Shown: positions 48,289 to 57,950, numbered from the stretch's first letter. The stretch: 64,000 nucleotides of DNA from Aquimarina longa SW024 (GCF_001401755.1 NZ_KQ474104.1:141824-205823), one strand, 5' to 3'. Numbers and translations are program-made. The notes: generated by a model from the sequence alone, not told the origin.

Positions 48289-48411
48289 TGTAATAAAAAT
48301 ACAGAATGTAGATAATTAATTAAGTCTATGGAAGATGTTTCAAAAATCGATATATCAAAAACTTTGACAGACTCAATTTGATAACTCTTAGTTTTTCAGA
48401 AACCCCTATTC

Positions 48412-48729
48412 TTAAACCCCCATTTTTTTCATGTGATAATTGCTTTTATATTTTAATGCTACTGTAACTCGAACGGTTTCATAAATTTCATCTCCCCCTT
48501 TGGATCTCCATACTGCTTTTACCCCTTCTTTTATCAACCATTTAAATGAAGGCGTATAGGTTGGTCTAGGCACAAGGTGCATAGCTTGTGAGGCTTCTAA
48601 AGCCTCTGCATACATTTCTGCAGCTAAATCACGTAAATCATCAGTAACATCATAGGCTTTTATGTTGTTCTTTGGATAAAAGAAATTAAAGATTTCGGCA
48701 ACCATTTCGTCATTTTGAATCGAACTCAT
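48412..48729 (-). CDS. Uncharacterised 105-residue protein
   Basis: The ATG at 48729 gives a protein without signal or membrane segment. It has helices such as DDLRDLAAEMYAEALEAS at about 28-45, then an aromatic-rich segment TYTPSFKWLIKEGVKAVWRSKGG. I recognise no family. It is convergent to the amidohydrolase gene, 123 bp away, with no clear terminator between them. Confidence 0.6.
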   Translation of the reverse strand: MSSIQNDEMVAEIFNFFYPKNNIKAYDVTDDLRDLAAEMYAEALEASQAMHLVPRPTYTPSFKWLIKEGVKAVWRSKGGDEIYETVRVTVALKYKSNYHMKKMGV

Positions 48730-48999
48730 AGTGATATATTTAAATATTGATTAATTTTTACTTTACAAAATTGACTAATCTCACTCAAAAATAACACCCT
48801 GTTTTCAGTGAAATCATCTAATTTTATAACCAAAGTCCTTTACCTATTCTAATATATAGAAATCAGTCCTTAAACTTCTTTGTATCCTCTAAAAGTATTA
48901 ATCCTTTTTATATTTTACACACTATTATAGCTTTATTTTTTTATATATCTAATTGAGTAAGAAAATATAAGGTTAAATAATTTTATCTACTTTAAAACT

Positions 49000-49041
49000 T
49001 AGTAATGTGTTAGGTTTTGATTAAAATCTAACACATTACTA
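49000..49041. repeat. 19-bp stem hairpin inside the gene-poor spacer
   Basis: AGTAATGTGTTAG and CTAACACATTACT pair perfectly, the outer T-A extends it, and TTTT/AAAA and one G-T wobble continue towards a four-base GATT loop. The structure lacks a downstream T-run. It could be a terminator of an unseen transcript, a small RNA, or a residual mobile-element end. Confidence 0.55.
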
Positions 49042-49212
49042 TAAATTATTATCATAATAACTCAACACCATATAAAAAATGCAACGTTAAATTATTCATA
49101 ATTTTTAGTATTCTATACCAATAATCAACTCGAATCATTTTTCGAAACAGTAAAACTATATTCATCCTTCAAAAAGCTCTGGATGATATCGTTTTTATAT
49201 AAATTGAATAAA

Positions 49213-49242
49213 AAAAGTCATCAATATAGATTGATGACTTTT
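49213..49242 (-). terminator. Terminator for the 268-residue lipoprotein gene
   Basis: AAAAGTCATCAAT and ATTGATGACTTTT pair perfectly across ATAG. It begins 17 bp after the minus-strand stop codon and has A/T runs at both ends. Confidence 0.9.
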
Positions 49243-49259
49243 ATGAATTTAAAATATCT

Positions 49260-50057
49260 TTATATCGTTTTATCTTTTTCTAATACAGTTTTTTGAAATA
49301 ATGAGGGAAGTGGTTTTTCTTTACTTACACTAGCATTTACAAAATTTCTTTCGCCTTTAATTTCTCCAACTACACCATCTTTATACTCTCTCCATTTTAG
49401 TGTTTTAGGAAATAATAGTCCATCTATATTCTCCCAATCAGCATATTCAATCAAACTTATTTTTTTACTCTCTTCTTTACTAAAAAAAGTAACCGTATAG
49501 GCAAGATATTTCATCTTACCTGATACTTTATCATAGTACAAAAAATAATTATCTTTTGGTGAATCTCCTACTCCATCATCATAGGACACTTTATAGCCTA
49601 AATATGAACTATTTTCTACTTTAAGATCTTCTACTTTTTCATACGAAATCCCATCATCTCCTAAAACAAAAGGCATTGCATAAAAATAAAACATAAGATT
49701 ATGATAAAAACGAGGGTTGCCATTAAAATATGTAGAATCTTGTTCTAACCAAGCCTCTTCACCATCAAAACCTAAAATAAACTGATCTGTTTCTATACGT
49801 GCATGACGAGTTTTAAGATCTATAGTATGCTTTTCATTCCCTTCTGGTTTAACCATCTCAAAAATCAAAGTATTCATTTGATCAAAAGCTTTGATACCAC
49901 CATGAGCATTAAAAACTGCTGCAATATCTTTAGGAAAATCATTAGATCGATCTAGTATCGTTTCTTCTTTAATCTGAGTTTTTTTTTCAGATGTTGTTTC
50001 TTGTTTACAGGATATTACAGTAGTAATTAAAAGTAATCCTATGAGTAGGTTTTTCAT
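49260..50057 (-). CDS. DUF6503-type lipoprotein
   Basis: Start chosen at ATG 50057; an ATG three codons upstream is also possible. The signal ends in the lipobox LITTVISC, giving a 265-residue lipoprotein. The body begins AAVFNAHGGIKAFDQMNTLIFEM and runs through beta-rich strands (ARIETDQFILGFDGEEAWL, KMKYLAYTVTFF), a layout like the LolA/outer-membrane lipoprotein fold that Flavobacteriia annotate as DUF6503. Function is unknown, perhaps lipid or ligand carriage. It is not obviously part of an operon. Confidence 0.75.
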   Translation of the reverse strand: MKNLLIGLLLITTVISCKQETTSEKKTQIKEETILDRSNDFPKDIAAVFNAHGGIKAFDQMNTLIFEMVKPEGNEKHTIDLKTRHARIETDQFILGFDGEEAWLEQDSTYFNGNPRFYHNLMFYFYAMPFVLGDDGISYEKVEDLKVENSSYLGYKVSYDDGVGDSPKDNYFLYYDKVSGKMKYLAYTVTFFSKEESKKISLIEYADWENIDGLLFPKTLKWREYKDGVVGEIKGERNFVNASVSKEKPLPSLFQKTVLEKDKTI

Positions 50058-50728
50058 GATCAACATTCTTATAATGAGTTAATTTTACAAACTATAGTCG
50101 CATTATCTAAATAACCTTACAACAATAGTTTATCATTTTTTTAATTTCCTCTGATTCATAAACATGATCTATAATGCCATTGTTGAATAGAGTCATAATT
50201 AGAAGCGCTTCCTTTGGAAATAGGTATTAAATAATTAGTCATATCTGATTCCGAAATTATCCTTCACAGAAACCCTATTCTTCTATTTAGTTTCATATTC
50301 TGTCGTATACTCAATATATTTTTTAGTCTTATCTTGTAGTTATTATATTTCTTCAAGAACTGATTCTATTAACATAAATTGTACCGTATGGATAATCTTA
50401 TTCCAAACTCGAAAAATAGCTGAATCTATCTTCATTTCGTTCTCCTTTAATGAAAACTAGTTTTTATTGAGCTATATATGATCTCTGGTATAGCAATAGG
50501 AATAAAATTTATTTTCATTTACCAACTTACTCAAATGAATTAAAAACAATATAATTCACAAACTTTTAGGATAACAGTATTCTAAAAATTGAGACAATAT
50601 AATCATCTCTCTTTTTATCATTTTATTTTACTTCATTTGGCTATAAAGGAAAATAAAGTCACAAAAAGTAATATGTAAATTTGTTTCTATAAACCATTAT
50701 TAAAGAAAGAGTAATAGATAAAAAGTAG
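50058..50728. other. 671-bp spacer with possible gene remnants
   Basis: No intact gene is visible. On the minus strand a 30-codon frame starts at 50435 after a purine-rich AGGAG, reads MKIDSAIFRVWNKIIHTVQF and ends at TAA TAA (50343). Another short frame around 50240-50160 starts MTNYLIPISKGS. They may be remains of a decayed gene or chance. Confidence 0.4.
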
Positions 50729-52000
50729 TTAAGTTTTTTGTTTTTTCTTTTTTGCTGCTGGAAAAAGTACGTTATTCAGGATCAAACGATATCCAGGTGA
50801 GTTAGGATGTAACTCCAGTTCGGTTTTCGGATCTCCTACTCTATGGGTATAATCTTCAGGATCGTGCCCTCCATAAAATGTAAAAAAACCTTTTCCTTTA
50901 ATTCCGTGTATATAACGTGCTTCTGAATTGGTTTTATTCTCACCAAGTATTAATACATTAGATTTAATCTCATTAGGATTATATGCTGTTGTTTGTCCCA
51001 TAAATCCTTTTACTAAAGCAGTGTGATTTTGGCAAAGCATTGTTGGAATTGGGTCCCACTTCGCAGAAAAATCCATAAGTGTAAAATAATCTGTAGTCTT
51101 AGTAATTCTACGTTTTCTAGTCATATCTATAGAAGAAAACTCATAAACATTGGGACTCCGTTCTAAAGTGAAATTTTTAAAAGCAAAAGTTTTATTGTAA
51201 TCTATTTTTGATTGATACCCTGGTTCACTAGGATCTCCATCAAACATTGGTTCACAAATATCTACTCCTTCTGCTGCCAATGCTATCTCAAAACTATCTG
51301 TAGCACTACACATGGCAAACATAAATCCACCTCCTACAACGTAATCTCGGATTTTTAAAGCTACTCCTAGTTTTTCTTGTGAAACCTTCTGATATCCTAG
51401 TGATTTTGCTAGTTTTTCTGCAGATGCTTTTTCTCTAATATACCAAGGTGTAGCTCTATAGGAGGCATAGAACTTACCATACTGCCCTGTAAAATCTTCA
51501 TGATGTAAATGTAACCAATCATACAAAATAAGGTTATCTTCTAGTACTTCTTTATCATAAATAGTTTTATAAGGGATTTCTGCAAAGGTTAACACCATAG
51601 TAACTGCATCATCCCACGGTTGATTCCCTTTAGGAGAATATACTGCTATCTTTGGCGCTTTTTCTAAGACTACAGCTTCCATATTCTGTGATGGACTACT
51701 AATCTCTTCTAAAATCTCATTAGTTTCAGCATCGCTAAGCACTTCATAAGAAACTCCTCGAATAGTACATTCTTTCCTAATACCTTCTGTATCGGGTAAA
51801 AGAAAAGATCCTCCTCTATAATTTAATAACCATTTTACTTTAAGATCTTTACTTAACGTCCAGTATGTAATCCCATAAGCTTTTAAATGATTTTGCTGCC
51901 CCTCGGCATCCATAGGCACTAATACATAAGAAGCATAGGACTGTAATGTTCCTAAAAGGAATAATGCAATTATAATTGGTTTTACTACTTTCTTATACAT
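50729..52000 (-). CDS. Secreted protein of the family mislabelled 'asparagine synthetase B'
   Basis: I start at ATG 52000 (MYKKVVKPIIIALFLLG), just downstream of the dnaB stop at 52029; an upstream ATG would overlap dnaB and bury the signal. The 423-residue protein has a signal peptide ending near SYA, then SYVLVPMDAEGQQNHLKAYGITYWTL, the conserved YDWLHLHHEDFTGQYGKFY near 170 and a C-terminal HPNSPGYRLILNNVLFPAAKK. Bacteroidetes databases call this family asparagine synthetase B, but I see neither the glutaminase N-terminal Cys nor the ATP motif SGGLDS. Its true role is unknown. It lies directly behind dnaB. Confidence 0.75.
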   Translation of the reverse strand: MYKKVVKPIIIALFLLGTLQSYASYVLVPMDAEGQQNHLKAYGITYWTLSKDLKVKWLLNYRGGSFLLPDTEGIRKECTIRGVSYEVLSDAETNEILEEISSPSQNMEAVVLEKAPKIAVYSPKGNQPWDDAVTMVLTFAEIPYKTIYDKEVLEDNLILYDWLHLHHEDFTGQYGKFYASYRATPWYIREKASAEKLAKSLGYQKVSQEKLGVALKIRDYVVGGGFMFAMCSATDSFEIALAAEGVDICEPMFDGDPSEPGYQSKIDYNKTFAFKNFTLERSPNVYEFSSIDMTRKRRITKTTDYFTLMDFSAKWDPIPTMLCQNHTALVKGFMGQTTAYNPNEIKSNVLILGENKTNSEARYIHGIKGKGFFTFYGGHDPEDYTHRVGDPKTELELHPNSPGYRLILNNVLFPAAKKKKQKT

Positions 52001-52028
52001 TAAGAAAAATTGAAAAACTGGTTTTTTC

Positions 52029-53573
52029 TTAGAACGGTACTTCGTCATCATCATTAGAATCATTTATGCTACTCCCAAAAGCTTCATCGGCACTAGGAAG
52101 ATGACTTGTATTAAGCGATTCTTCTTCATTACCATCATTCATTTTAGAATGATACTCAAAAGGAGTATTAAAATCATCTAAGTTATCAAATTTACCTAAG
52201 TGTCCAATGAATTTTAACCTAATATTCTCTAAACCACCATTACGGTGTTTTGCTACTATGAATTCTCCTTGTCCTTGGGTAGGAGATCTTTCTTCGTCAT
52301 CCCACTCATCTATTTTATAATATTCAGGTCTAAAGATAAATGCAACTATATCTGCATCCTGCTCGATTGCTCCAGATTCACGCAGATCACTAAGTAATGG
52401 TCTTTTACTCCCTCCACGAGTTTCTACCGCACGAGATAACTGAGATAAAGCAATTACAGGAATATTCAATTCTTTTGCTAAGGCTTTTAGGTTACGAGAA
52501 ATCGTAGAAATTTCTTGTTCACGGTTTCCATTTTTACCACTTCCTCCTGCAGTCATTAATTGAAGATAATCAATAACAATCATTCTAATACCATGCTGTG
52601 ATGCAAGACGACGTGCTTTTGCTCGTAAATCAAAAATAGATAATGAAGGTGTATCATCAATAAATAGAGGTGCTTTCTCTAGATCTTTTACTTTTACATT
52701 AAGCTGTTCCCACTCATGTTTTTCTAGTTTACCTGTACGTAATTTTTCTGAAGAAAGTCCTGTTTCTGAAGAAATTAAACGTGTAATCAATTGAACCGAG
52801 GACATCTCTAAAGAGAAAAAGGCTACAGGAATATTACTCCCTACCGCCATATTTCTAGCCATTGATAGGGTTAAGGCTGTTTTACCCATACCAGGACGTG
52901 CTGCTACAATGATTAAATCACTAGGTTGCCATCCAGAAGTGAGTTTATCCAATTTATCAAAACCAGATGGAACTCCACTCATCCCTTCTTTGTTTGATAT
53001 CTCCTGTATCTTTTTCTTTGCTTGTATAACCAAATTCTGGGCTGACTCTGTAGATCGTTTTATATTTCCTTGAGTAACCTCATAGAGTCTAGATTCTGCC
53101 ATATCCAAAAGATCAAAAACATCTGCAGTTTCATCATAAGATTCTTCGATAATTTCATTCGAAATTTTAATCAAACTTCGCTGTATATATTTCTGAAGAA
53201 TAATCCTTGCATGAAACTCTATATGTGCAGAAGACGCTATTTTTTGGGTTAATTGTACTAAATAATAATCCCCCCCAGCTAGTTCTAATTTCGAATCTTT
53301 TTTTAATTGAGTAGAAACCGTTAATAAGTCTATTGGTTCAGAGTTTTCGAAGAGTTTAAATATTGCTTCGAAGATATATTGATGTGCTTCTCTATAAAAG
53401 ACATCAGGATTAAGTATGTCAATAATTTCATCGACTCCTTTCTTATCAATCATCATTGCTCCGAGAACAACTTCTTCTAAATCAACGGCTTGAGGAGGTA
53501 TTTTTCCTTTCTCAAGCGAAATTACGTTCCCCCGACCATAATTTTTTTGTTGAGTTTTTTGTACTTTTTCCAT
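52029..53573 (-). CDS. dnaB: Replicative DNA helicase DnaB
   Basis: A 514-residue hexameric helicase: N-terminal domain (about 25-130; EEVVLGAMMIDKKGVDEI), linker helix, and RecA-type motor (about 180-470) with Walker A ARPGMGKTAL near residue 226, Walker B MIVIDYLQLM near 320, and SRNLKALAKELNIPVIALSQLSR and GAIEQDADIVAFIFRPEYY, the arginine finger motif. It unwinds DNA at the replication fork. No intein is present, which is notable since DnaB is a common intein host. The C-terminal acidic tail SINDSNDDDEVPF is usual for Bacteroidetes. It has its own unit, with accA 169 bp upstream. Confidence 0.97.
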   Translation of the reverse strand: MEKVQKTQQKNYGRGNVISLEKGKIPPQAVDLEEVVLGAMMIDKKGVDEIIDILNPDVFYREAHQYIFEAIFKLFENSEPIDLLTVSTQLKKDSKLELAGGDYYLVQLTQKIASSAHIEFHARIILQKYIQRSLIKISNEIIEESYDETADVFDLLDMAESRLYEVTQGNIKRSTESAQNLVIQAKKKIQEISNKEGMSGVPSGFDKLDKLTSGWQPSDLIIVAARPGMGKTALTLSMARNMAVGSNIPVAFFSLEMSSVQLITRLISSETGLSSEKLRTGKLEKHEWEQLNVKVKDLEKAPLFIDDTPSLSIFDLRAKARRLASQHGIRMIVIDYLQLMTAGGSGKNGNREQEISTISRNLKALAKELNIPVIALSQLSRAVETRGGSKRPLLSDLRESGAIEQDADIVAFIFRPEYYKIDEWDDEERSPTQGQGEFIVAKHRNGGLENIRLKFIGHLGKFDNLDDFNTPFEYHSKMNDGNEEESLNTSHLPSADEAFGSSINDSNDDDEVPF

Positions 53574-53685
53574 GACTGCGAATGTAAAAAAATTGTAAAG
53601 AGATGTATCTAAATATAAAGATACGAATGTTCACTAGTCTTCAACAAATGAACTGTTAATAACTTAAATTTATTGTTAATAAGCA

Positions 53686-53716
53686 TAAAAAAATCTGAAA
53701 CCGTAAGCTTCAGATT
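53686..53716 (-). terminator. Terminator after accA
   Basis: AATCTGAA / TTCAGATT with a nine-base loop runs on the minus strand into seven T residues, 27 bp past the accA stop. Confidence 0.85.
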
Positions 53717-53742
53717 CAGTTAGTAAGTGGTTTTTTTAGGGT

Positions 53743-54696
53743 TTAATCTTTATAGACCCCCATATTTGCATATTTATCCATTCGCTTTTCGATCAATTCT
53801 TCTGGTGATAAGTTTTTTAATTCCTCAAACGAAGCCAGAATTCTATCTCTTACTTCTTCAAAAGTAGCTTTTCTATCACTATGAGCGCCTCCTAATGGTT
53901 CTTTAACAATTTCATCGACTACCTTATGCTTCACACTGTCTTTTGCAGTAAGTTTTAATGCTTCTGCTGCTTGTTCTTTCTGCTCCCAGCTTCTCCATAA
54001 AATAGAAGAGCAGTTTTCTGGAGAAATTACAGAATACCATGCATTTTCTAACATTAATACTTTATCTCCCACTCCAATTCCTAGGGCTCCACCGCTAGCT
54101 CCTTCTCCTATTATGATAACTATAACAGGAACTTTAAGGCGTGTCATTTCTAGTATATTACGTGCAATTGCTTCTCCTTGCCCGCGTTCTTCAGCTTCTA
54201 ATCCTGGATAAGCCCCTGGAGTATCTATAAAACTTACTACAGGAATATTGAATTTCTCTGCGCTTTTCATTAAACGAAGCGCTTTACGATATCCTTCGGG
54301 ATTTGCCATTCCAAAATTACGATACTGTCTGGTCTTAGTATTATATCCTTTCTGTTGACCTACAAACATAAAGCTCTGGTTGCCTATTTTTCCTAATCCT
54401 CCAATCATTGCTTTATCGTCACGAACATTTCGATCTCCATGCAATTCTAAGAAAGATTCTCCACAAATCGCATCTATATAATCCAGAGTATATGGTCTCG
54501 ATGGATGCCTTGATAGCTGAACACGCTGCCAAGGTGTAAGATTTTTGTATATTTCTTTTTTGGTTTCTTTTAGTTTTTTTTCAATTTGTTTGCAAGTGTC
54601 AGTAACATCTACTTCACTTTCTTCTCCTATAGCGCAAGCTTTTTCAAATTGCTCTTCAAGCTCCTTAATGGGAAGTTCAAAATCTAAATATTCCAT
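53743..54696 (-). CDS. accA: Acetyl-CoA carboxylase carboxyltransferase subunit alpha
   Basis: A 317-residue AccA: N-terminal helical part (EYLDFELPIKELEEQFEKACAIG), then the crotonase-like core with ELHGDRNVRDDKAMIGGLG, PEGYRKALRLMKSAEKFNIPVVSFIDTPGAYPGLEAEERGQGEAIARN, and IGEGASGGALGIGVGD that forms the oxyanion region. It transfers carboxyl from biotin to acetyl-CoA in fatty acid synthesis, working with AccD encoded elsewhere. Length equals E. coli AccA (319). It is followed, in transcription order, by a terminator and then dnaB. Confidence 0.97.
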   Translation of the reverse strand: MEYLDFELPIKELEEQFEKACAIGEESEVDVTDTCKQIEKKLKETKKEIYKNLTPWQRVQLSRHPSRPYTLDYIDAICGESFLELHGDRNVRDDKAMIGGLGKIGNQSFMFVGQQKGYNTKTRQYRNFGMANPEGYRKALRLMKSAEKFNIPVVSFIDTPGAYPGLEAEERGQGEAIARNILEMTRLKVPVIVIIIGEGASGGALGIGVGDKVLMLENAWYSVISPENCSSILWRSWEQKEQAAEALKLTAKDSVKHKVVDEIVKEPLGGAHSDRKATFEEVRDRILASFEELKNLSPEELIEKRMDKYANMGVYKD

Positions 54697-54746
54697 ATCA
54701 AGAATATATTTTAATTAACTAGGGTTAGCCGACAAATATAAAAACT

Positions 54747-55679
54747 TTACTTCGTAATGTTATGTAAAGTTTCTTCTCTTTTTGTTTTTTTAGCATTTTT
54801 AAATATTCCGTTCAGAATTACTGTGCTCAAAATGATGAGTGCACCATAGTAAAACTGAGAGGTCATTTTTTCTGCTTCTCCAAAAATTAAAAATGCTAAC
54901 ACTATCCCATACACTGGTTCTAAATTAGTTGTTAGCATTACTGTATAAGGGCTTAAATACTTCATTACTTGTACCGATCCTATAAAAGCATATGCTGTAC
55001 AAACTGATGCTAATACTATAATAAATAACCAGTCCGATGTCGATAATTGAAAGAATGAGGTTGTAAAACCATCTGTTTCCGTTCCAAAGAAAGTTACTGC
55101 CAGTAAATAAACAGTTACAACTCCTACTCCGCTCAAAAGTTCATAAAAAGAAATCATCGATGGATTGTATTCTGTTGCCATTTTTCCATTAATTAAAGAA
55201 AAAACAGATGATAAAAATGCTGAAGATAGCGCGTATAGAATACCCATGAGATAATCTCCTTCTACTTTAAATATGATATATAATCCCAAAATAACAATAC
55301 CTCCAAAAACAACTTCATACCATATCATCTTCCTCTTATAAAAAATTGGTTCTAAAATCGAAGTAAAAAAGGCTCCTGTAGATAACATCGCTAATGTTAT
55401 TGATATATTAGAGACTTTTATTGCTGCAAAAAATGTAATCCAATGTAGTGCAATAATAACTCCTGCTAGAAAAAGTGTAAAAAATAATCTTCTAGAAACT
55501 CTTAATTTTATATTCTTGAAATATATATAACTATAGATAAACCCTGAAGCTAATAGCATTCTATACCAGACTAACGGTAATGCTTCGATAGAGATTAGTT
55601 CTCCTAAAATTGCTGTAAACCCCCATACAAATACTATAAAGTGTAAGTGTAAATAGTTTTTAAATTTAACGTTTGGCAT
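54747..55679 (-). CDS. EamA/DMT-family transporter
   Basis: A 310-residue protein with ten membrane helices in two EamA repeats, about 8-140 and 150-290. Typical motifs are WGFTAILGELISIEALPLVWYRMLLAS in helix one and two and the second-repeat VMKYLSPYTVMLTTNLEPVYGIVLAFLIFGE. EamA proteins export metabolites, but substrate is not predictable. It overlaps the LptF/LptG gene by 14 bp on the same strand, suggesting cotranscription; accA follows 50 bp later. Confidence 0.9.
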   Translation of the reverse strand: MPNVKFKNYLHLHFIVFVWGFTAILGELISIEALPLVWYRMLLASGFIYSYIYFKNIKLRVSRRLFFTLFLAGVIIALHWITFFAAIKVSNISITLAMLSTGAFFTSILEPIFYKRKMIWYEVVFGGIVILGLYIIFKVEGDYLMGILYALSSAFLSSVFSLINGKMATEYNPSMISFYELLSGVGVVTVYLLAVTFFGTETDGFTTSFFQLSTSDWLFIIVLASVCTAYAFIGSVQVMKYLSPYTVMLTTNLEPVYGIVLAFLIFGEAEKMTSQFYYGALIILSTVILNGIFKNAKKTKREETLHNITK

Positions 55680-56736
55680 TATATAAAAGATAAATAGCTA
55701 AAATCCCAAAAGATATATTAGGAAACCATACTGCAACTATAGGAGGGAAATCTGATTGATTAGCTAATGTCCCTAATACTTTATCAAAAAAGATAAAAAC
55801 AAATGCTAATGAAATCCCTACGGCGAGATTAACTCCCATACCTCCTCTTCTTTTCATAGAAGAAACAGCAACTCCTATTACAGTAAGAATAAATGCAGAA
55901 ACAGGTATACTCCATCGTTTATATGCTACTACTTTATATCTGTTGATATCAGAGGATCCTCTTTTACTTTCTTTTTCTATAAATTTACTCAACTCTACAT
56001 AATTGAGTGTTTCTGCAACATAAGTAACAGGAGTAAATTCATCTATATTAAAAGGTAATACGGTGTCTTTTGTTGTTGCTTTTTCTATAATATCTTTGTC
56101 ATCTAATATTGTACGTTTTACATAGTTTTTTAACTCATAAATACTATCCTTAAATATAATTTCTCTGGCAGATATTTTTGTTTTTAATTTATTACCATTA
56201 AAATATTCTAATGTAAAATATGTTGCTGATTTTTCTAAAGGTCTAAAATTATTTGCATATAAATACATACTATCATTAAGCTGTCGGTATACATTTTTAG
56301 TCTCCTGTATTTTTTTACCTTTCTTAAGATAAGAATATTTAAATTCATTAAACCCTTGGCTTGCTTTTGGAGCTAAAAACAACCCCATAGCTAATGCTGA
56401 TAGACAAATAATAATCGCACCGATCATATATGGTCTAAGAAATCTCCAAAAAGAAACTCCAGAGCTTAAAAAAGCAATAATTTCTGTTTTATTTGCTAGT
56501 TTAGAAGTAAACCAAATTACTGATAAAAACACAAAAAGAGGAAATAATAAATTAGCAAAATAAATAGTAAAATTTAAATAGTATCCTGCCACTATATCTA
56601 TAGGCACTTGATGCTCTAGCATATTATCTATCTTTTCTGAAAGATCTACTATTATTCCTATAGGAATAAATAATAAAATCATCATAAAAAATGTTCCTAG
56701 ATATCTTTTTAGTATATACCAGTCTAATATTTTCAT
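55666..56736 (-). CDS. LptF/LptG-family permease (YjgP/YjgQ)
   Basis: Start at ATG 56736 (MKILDWYILKRYLGTF), the standard N-terminus, rather than a GTG three codons upstream. The 356-residue protein has three N-terminal membrane helices (about 13-33, 55-77, 100-118), a beta-rich periplasmic domain (about 125-260) and three C-terminal helices (about 275-350). Family members are the transmembrane subunits of the LptB2FG ABC exporter that extracts LPS from the inner membrane. Whether it is F or G is unclear. The partner and ATPase lie outside the window. Tgt lies directly upstream by 83 bp. Confidence 0.92.
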   Translation of the reverse strand: MKILDWYILKRYLGTFFMMILLFIPIGIIVDLSEKIDNMLEHQVPIDIVAGYYLNFTIYFANLLFPLFVFLSVIWFTSKLANKTEIIAFLSSGVSFWRFLRPYMIGAIIICLSALAMGLFLAPKASQGFNEFKYSYLKKGKKIQETKNVYRQLNDSMYLYANNFRPLEKSATYFTLEYFNGNKLKTKISAREIIFKDSIYELKNYVKRTILDDKDIIEKATTKDTVLPFNIDEFTPVTYVAETLNYVELSKFIEKESKRGSSDINRYKVVAYKRWSIPVSAFILTVIGVAVSSMKRRGGMGVNLAVGISLAFVFIFFDKVLGTLANQSDFPPIVAVWFPNISFGILAIYLLYNAKR

Positions 56737-56819
56737 AAAAATCACTCTAAATTCAAAATCCTATCTTTAGTTATCAATTGATCAAAGATCACTCCATAGG
56801 ATTTAAATAATCTTAGTTT

Positions 56820-57950
56820 TTACAATCTTTTATCCATTTGTTTAACCATCATATTTTTCCAAGAGGTAAAATCCCCTGCTAATATATGCTTTCTCGCTTC
56901 TCTAACCAACCATAAGTAAAAACCTAAATTATGTATGGTTGCTATTTGTTTACCTAATAATTCATTTACTGAAAAAAGATGTTTCAAATATGCTTTTGAA
57001 TACTCCGTATCAACAAAGGTGATTCCCATTTCGTCAATTGGAGAAAAATCATCTGCCCATTTTTTATTTTTCATATTAATAGTTCCATGTGCAGTAAATA
57101 ACATACCATTACGAGCATTTCGTGTTGGCATTACACAATCAAACATATCTACTCCTAACGCTATATTTTCTAAAATATTAATCGGTGTTCCTACCCCCAT
57201 TAAATATCTTGGTTTATCTTCTGGCAAAATAGTTGTCACTACTTCTGTCATAGCATACATTTCTTCTGCTGGTTCTCCTACAGATAGCCCTCCTATTGCA
57301 TTCCCTACTGCTCCTGCATTTGCAATATACTCTGCTGACTGTTTTCTAAGATCTTTATAAGTACTTCCTTGTACTATTGGAAAAAAAGCTTGATCATACC
57401 CATACTTAACCGGAATTTTATTTAGATGTTGCATGCATCGATCTAACCACCTATGTGTCATATGCATGCTTCTCTTGGCATAATTATAGTCACAAGGGTA
57501 TGGTGTACATTCATCAAATGCCATTATAATATCCGCTCCAATTGTACGTTGGATTTCCATTACATTTTCTGGAGTAAATACATGATAAGAACCATCTATA
57601 TGAGATTTAAACTTCACTCCTTCTTCCTTAATTTTACGATTAGCAGATAGAGAATACACCTGATACCCACCGCTATCGGTAAGGATATTACGATCCCAGT
57701 TCATAAACTTATGTAAACCTCCTGCTTTTTCTAGAATAGGAGTCTGAGGTCTCAAATATAAATGATATGTATTTCCTAATATAATATCTGGATTGATATC
57801 TTCTTTCAGCTCCCTCTGATGCACCCCTTTTACAGTAGCTACTGTACCTACTGGCATAAAAATCGGTGTTTCTATAACACCATGATCTGTAGTTATTTTT
57901 CCTGCCCGAGCACTACTTTCCGGGTCTTTAGACAAAAGGTCAAATTGCAT
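56820..57950 (-). CDS. tgt: Queuine tRNA-ribosyltransferase
   Basis: Start at ATG 57950 (MQFDLLSKDPESSARAG), the family N-terminus; an upstream ATG adds 12 unrelated residues. The 376-residue enzyme has nucleophile and acid motifs LTDSGGYQVYSL near 88, GADIIMAFDECTPYPCDY near 140, IVQGSTYKDLR near 198, GGLSVGEPAEEMY near 223 and the RNA-binding VDMFDCVMPTRNARNG near 267. It exchanges guanine for the queuine precursor at tRNA wobble position 34. The C-terminal zinc site (Cys-rich before the AYLKHL helix) is replaced by non-cysteine residues. Confidence 0.95.
   Translation of the reverse strand: MQFDLLSKDPESSARAGKITTDHGVIETPIFMPVGTVATVKGVHQRELKEDINPDIILGNTYHLYLRPQTPILEKAGGLHKFMNWDRNILTDSGGYQVYSLSANRKIKEEGVKFKSHIDGSYHVFTPENVMEIQRTIGADIIMAFDECTPYPCDYNYAKRSMHMTHRWLDRCMQHLNKIPVKYGYDQAFFPIVQGSTYKDLRKQSAEYIANAGAVGNAIGGLSVGEPAEEMYAMTEVVTTILPEDKPRYLMGVGTPINILENIALGVDMFDCVMPTRNARNGMLFTAHGTINMKNKKWADDFSPIDEMGITFVDTEYSKAYLKHLFSVNELLGKQIATIHNLGFYLWLVREARKHILAGDFTSWKNMMVKQMDKRL

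Larger units (their letters stand above)
48730..49259. other. 530-bp gene-poor spacer
   Basis: No gene is visible. The spacer holds a strong hairpin at 49000-49041 and a terminator at 49213-49242. The left end must contain the promoter of the 105-residue gene on the minus strand. Confidence 0.6.

Noticed and set aside
50343..50435. 30-codon minus-strand frame with a purine-rich upstream site
   Set aside because: Too short and without a recognised relative; kept only as a possible remnant inside the spacer.
52029..53573. Intein in DnaB
   Set aside because: The motor motifs from Walker A to the arginine finger run without an insertion, and the protein length is normal at 514 residues.
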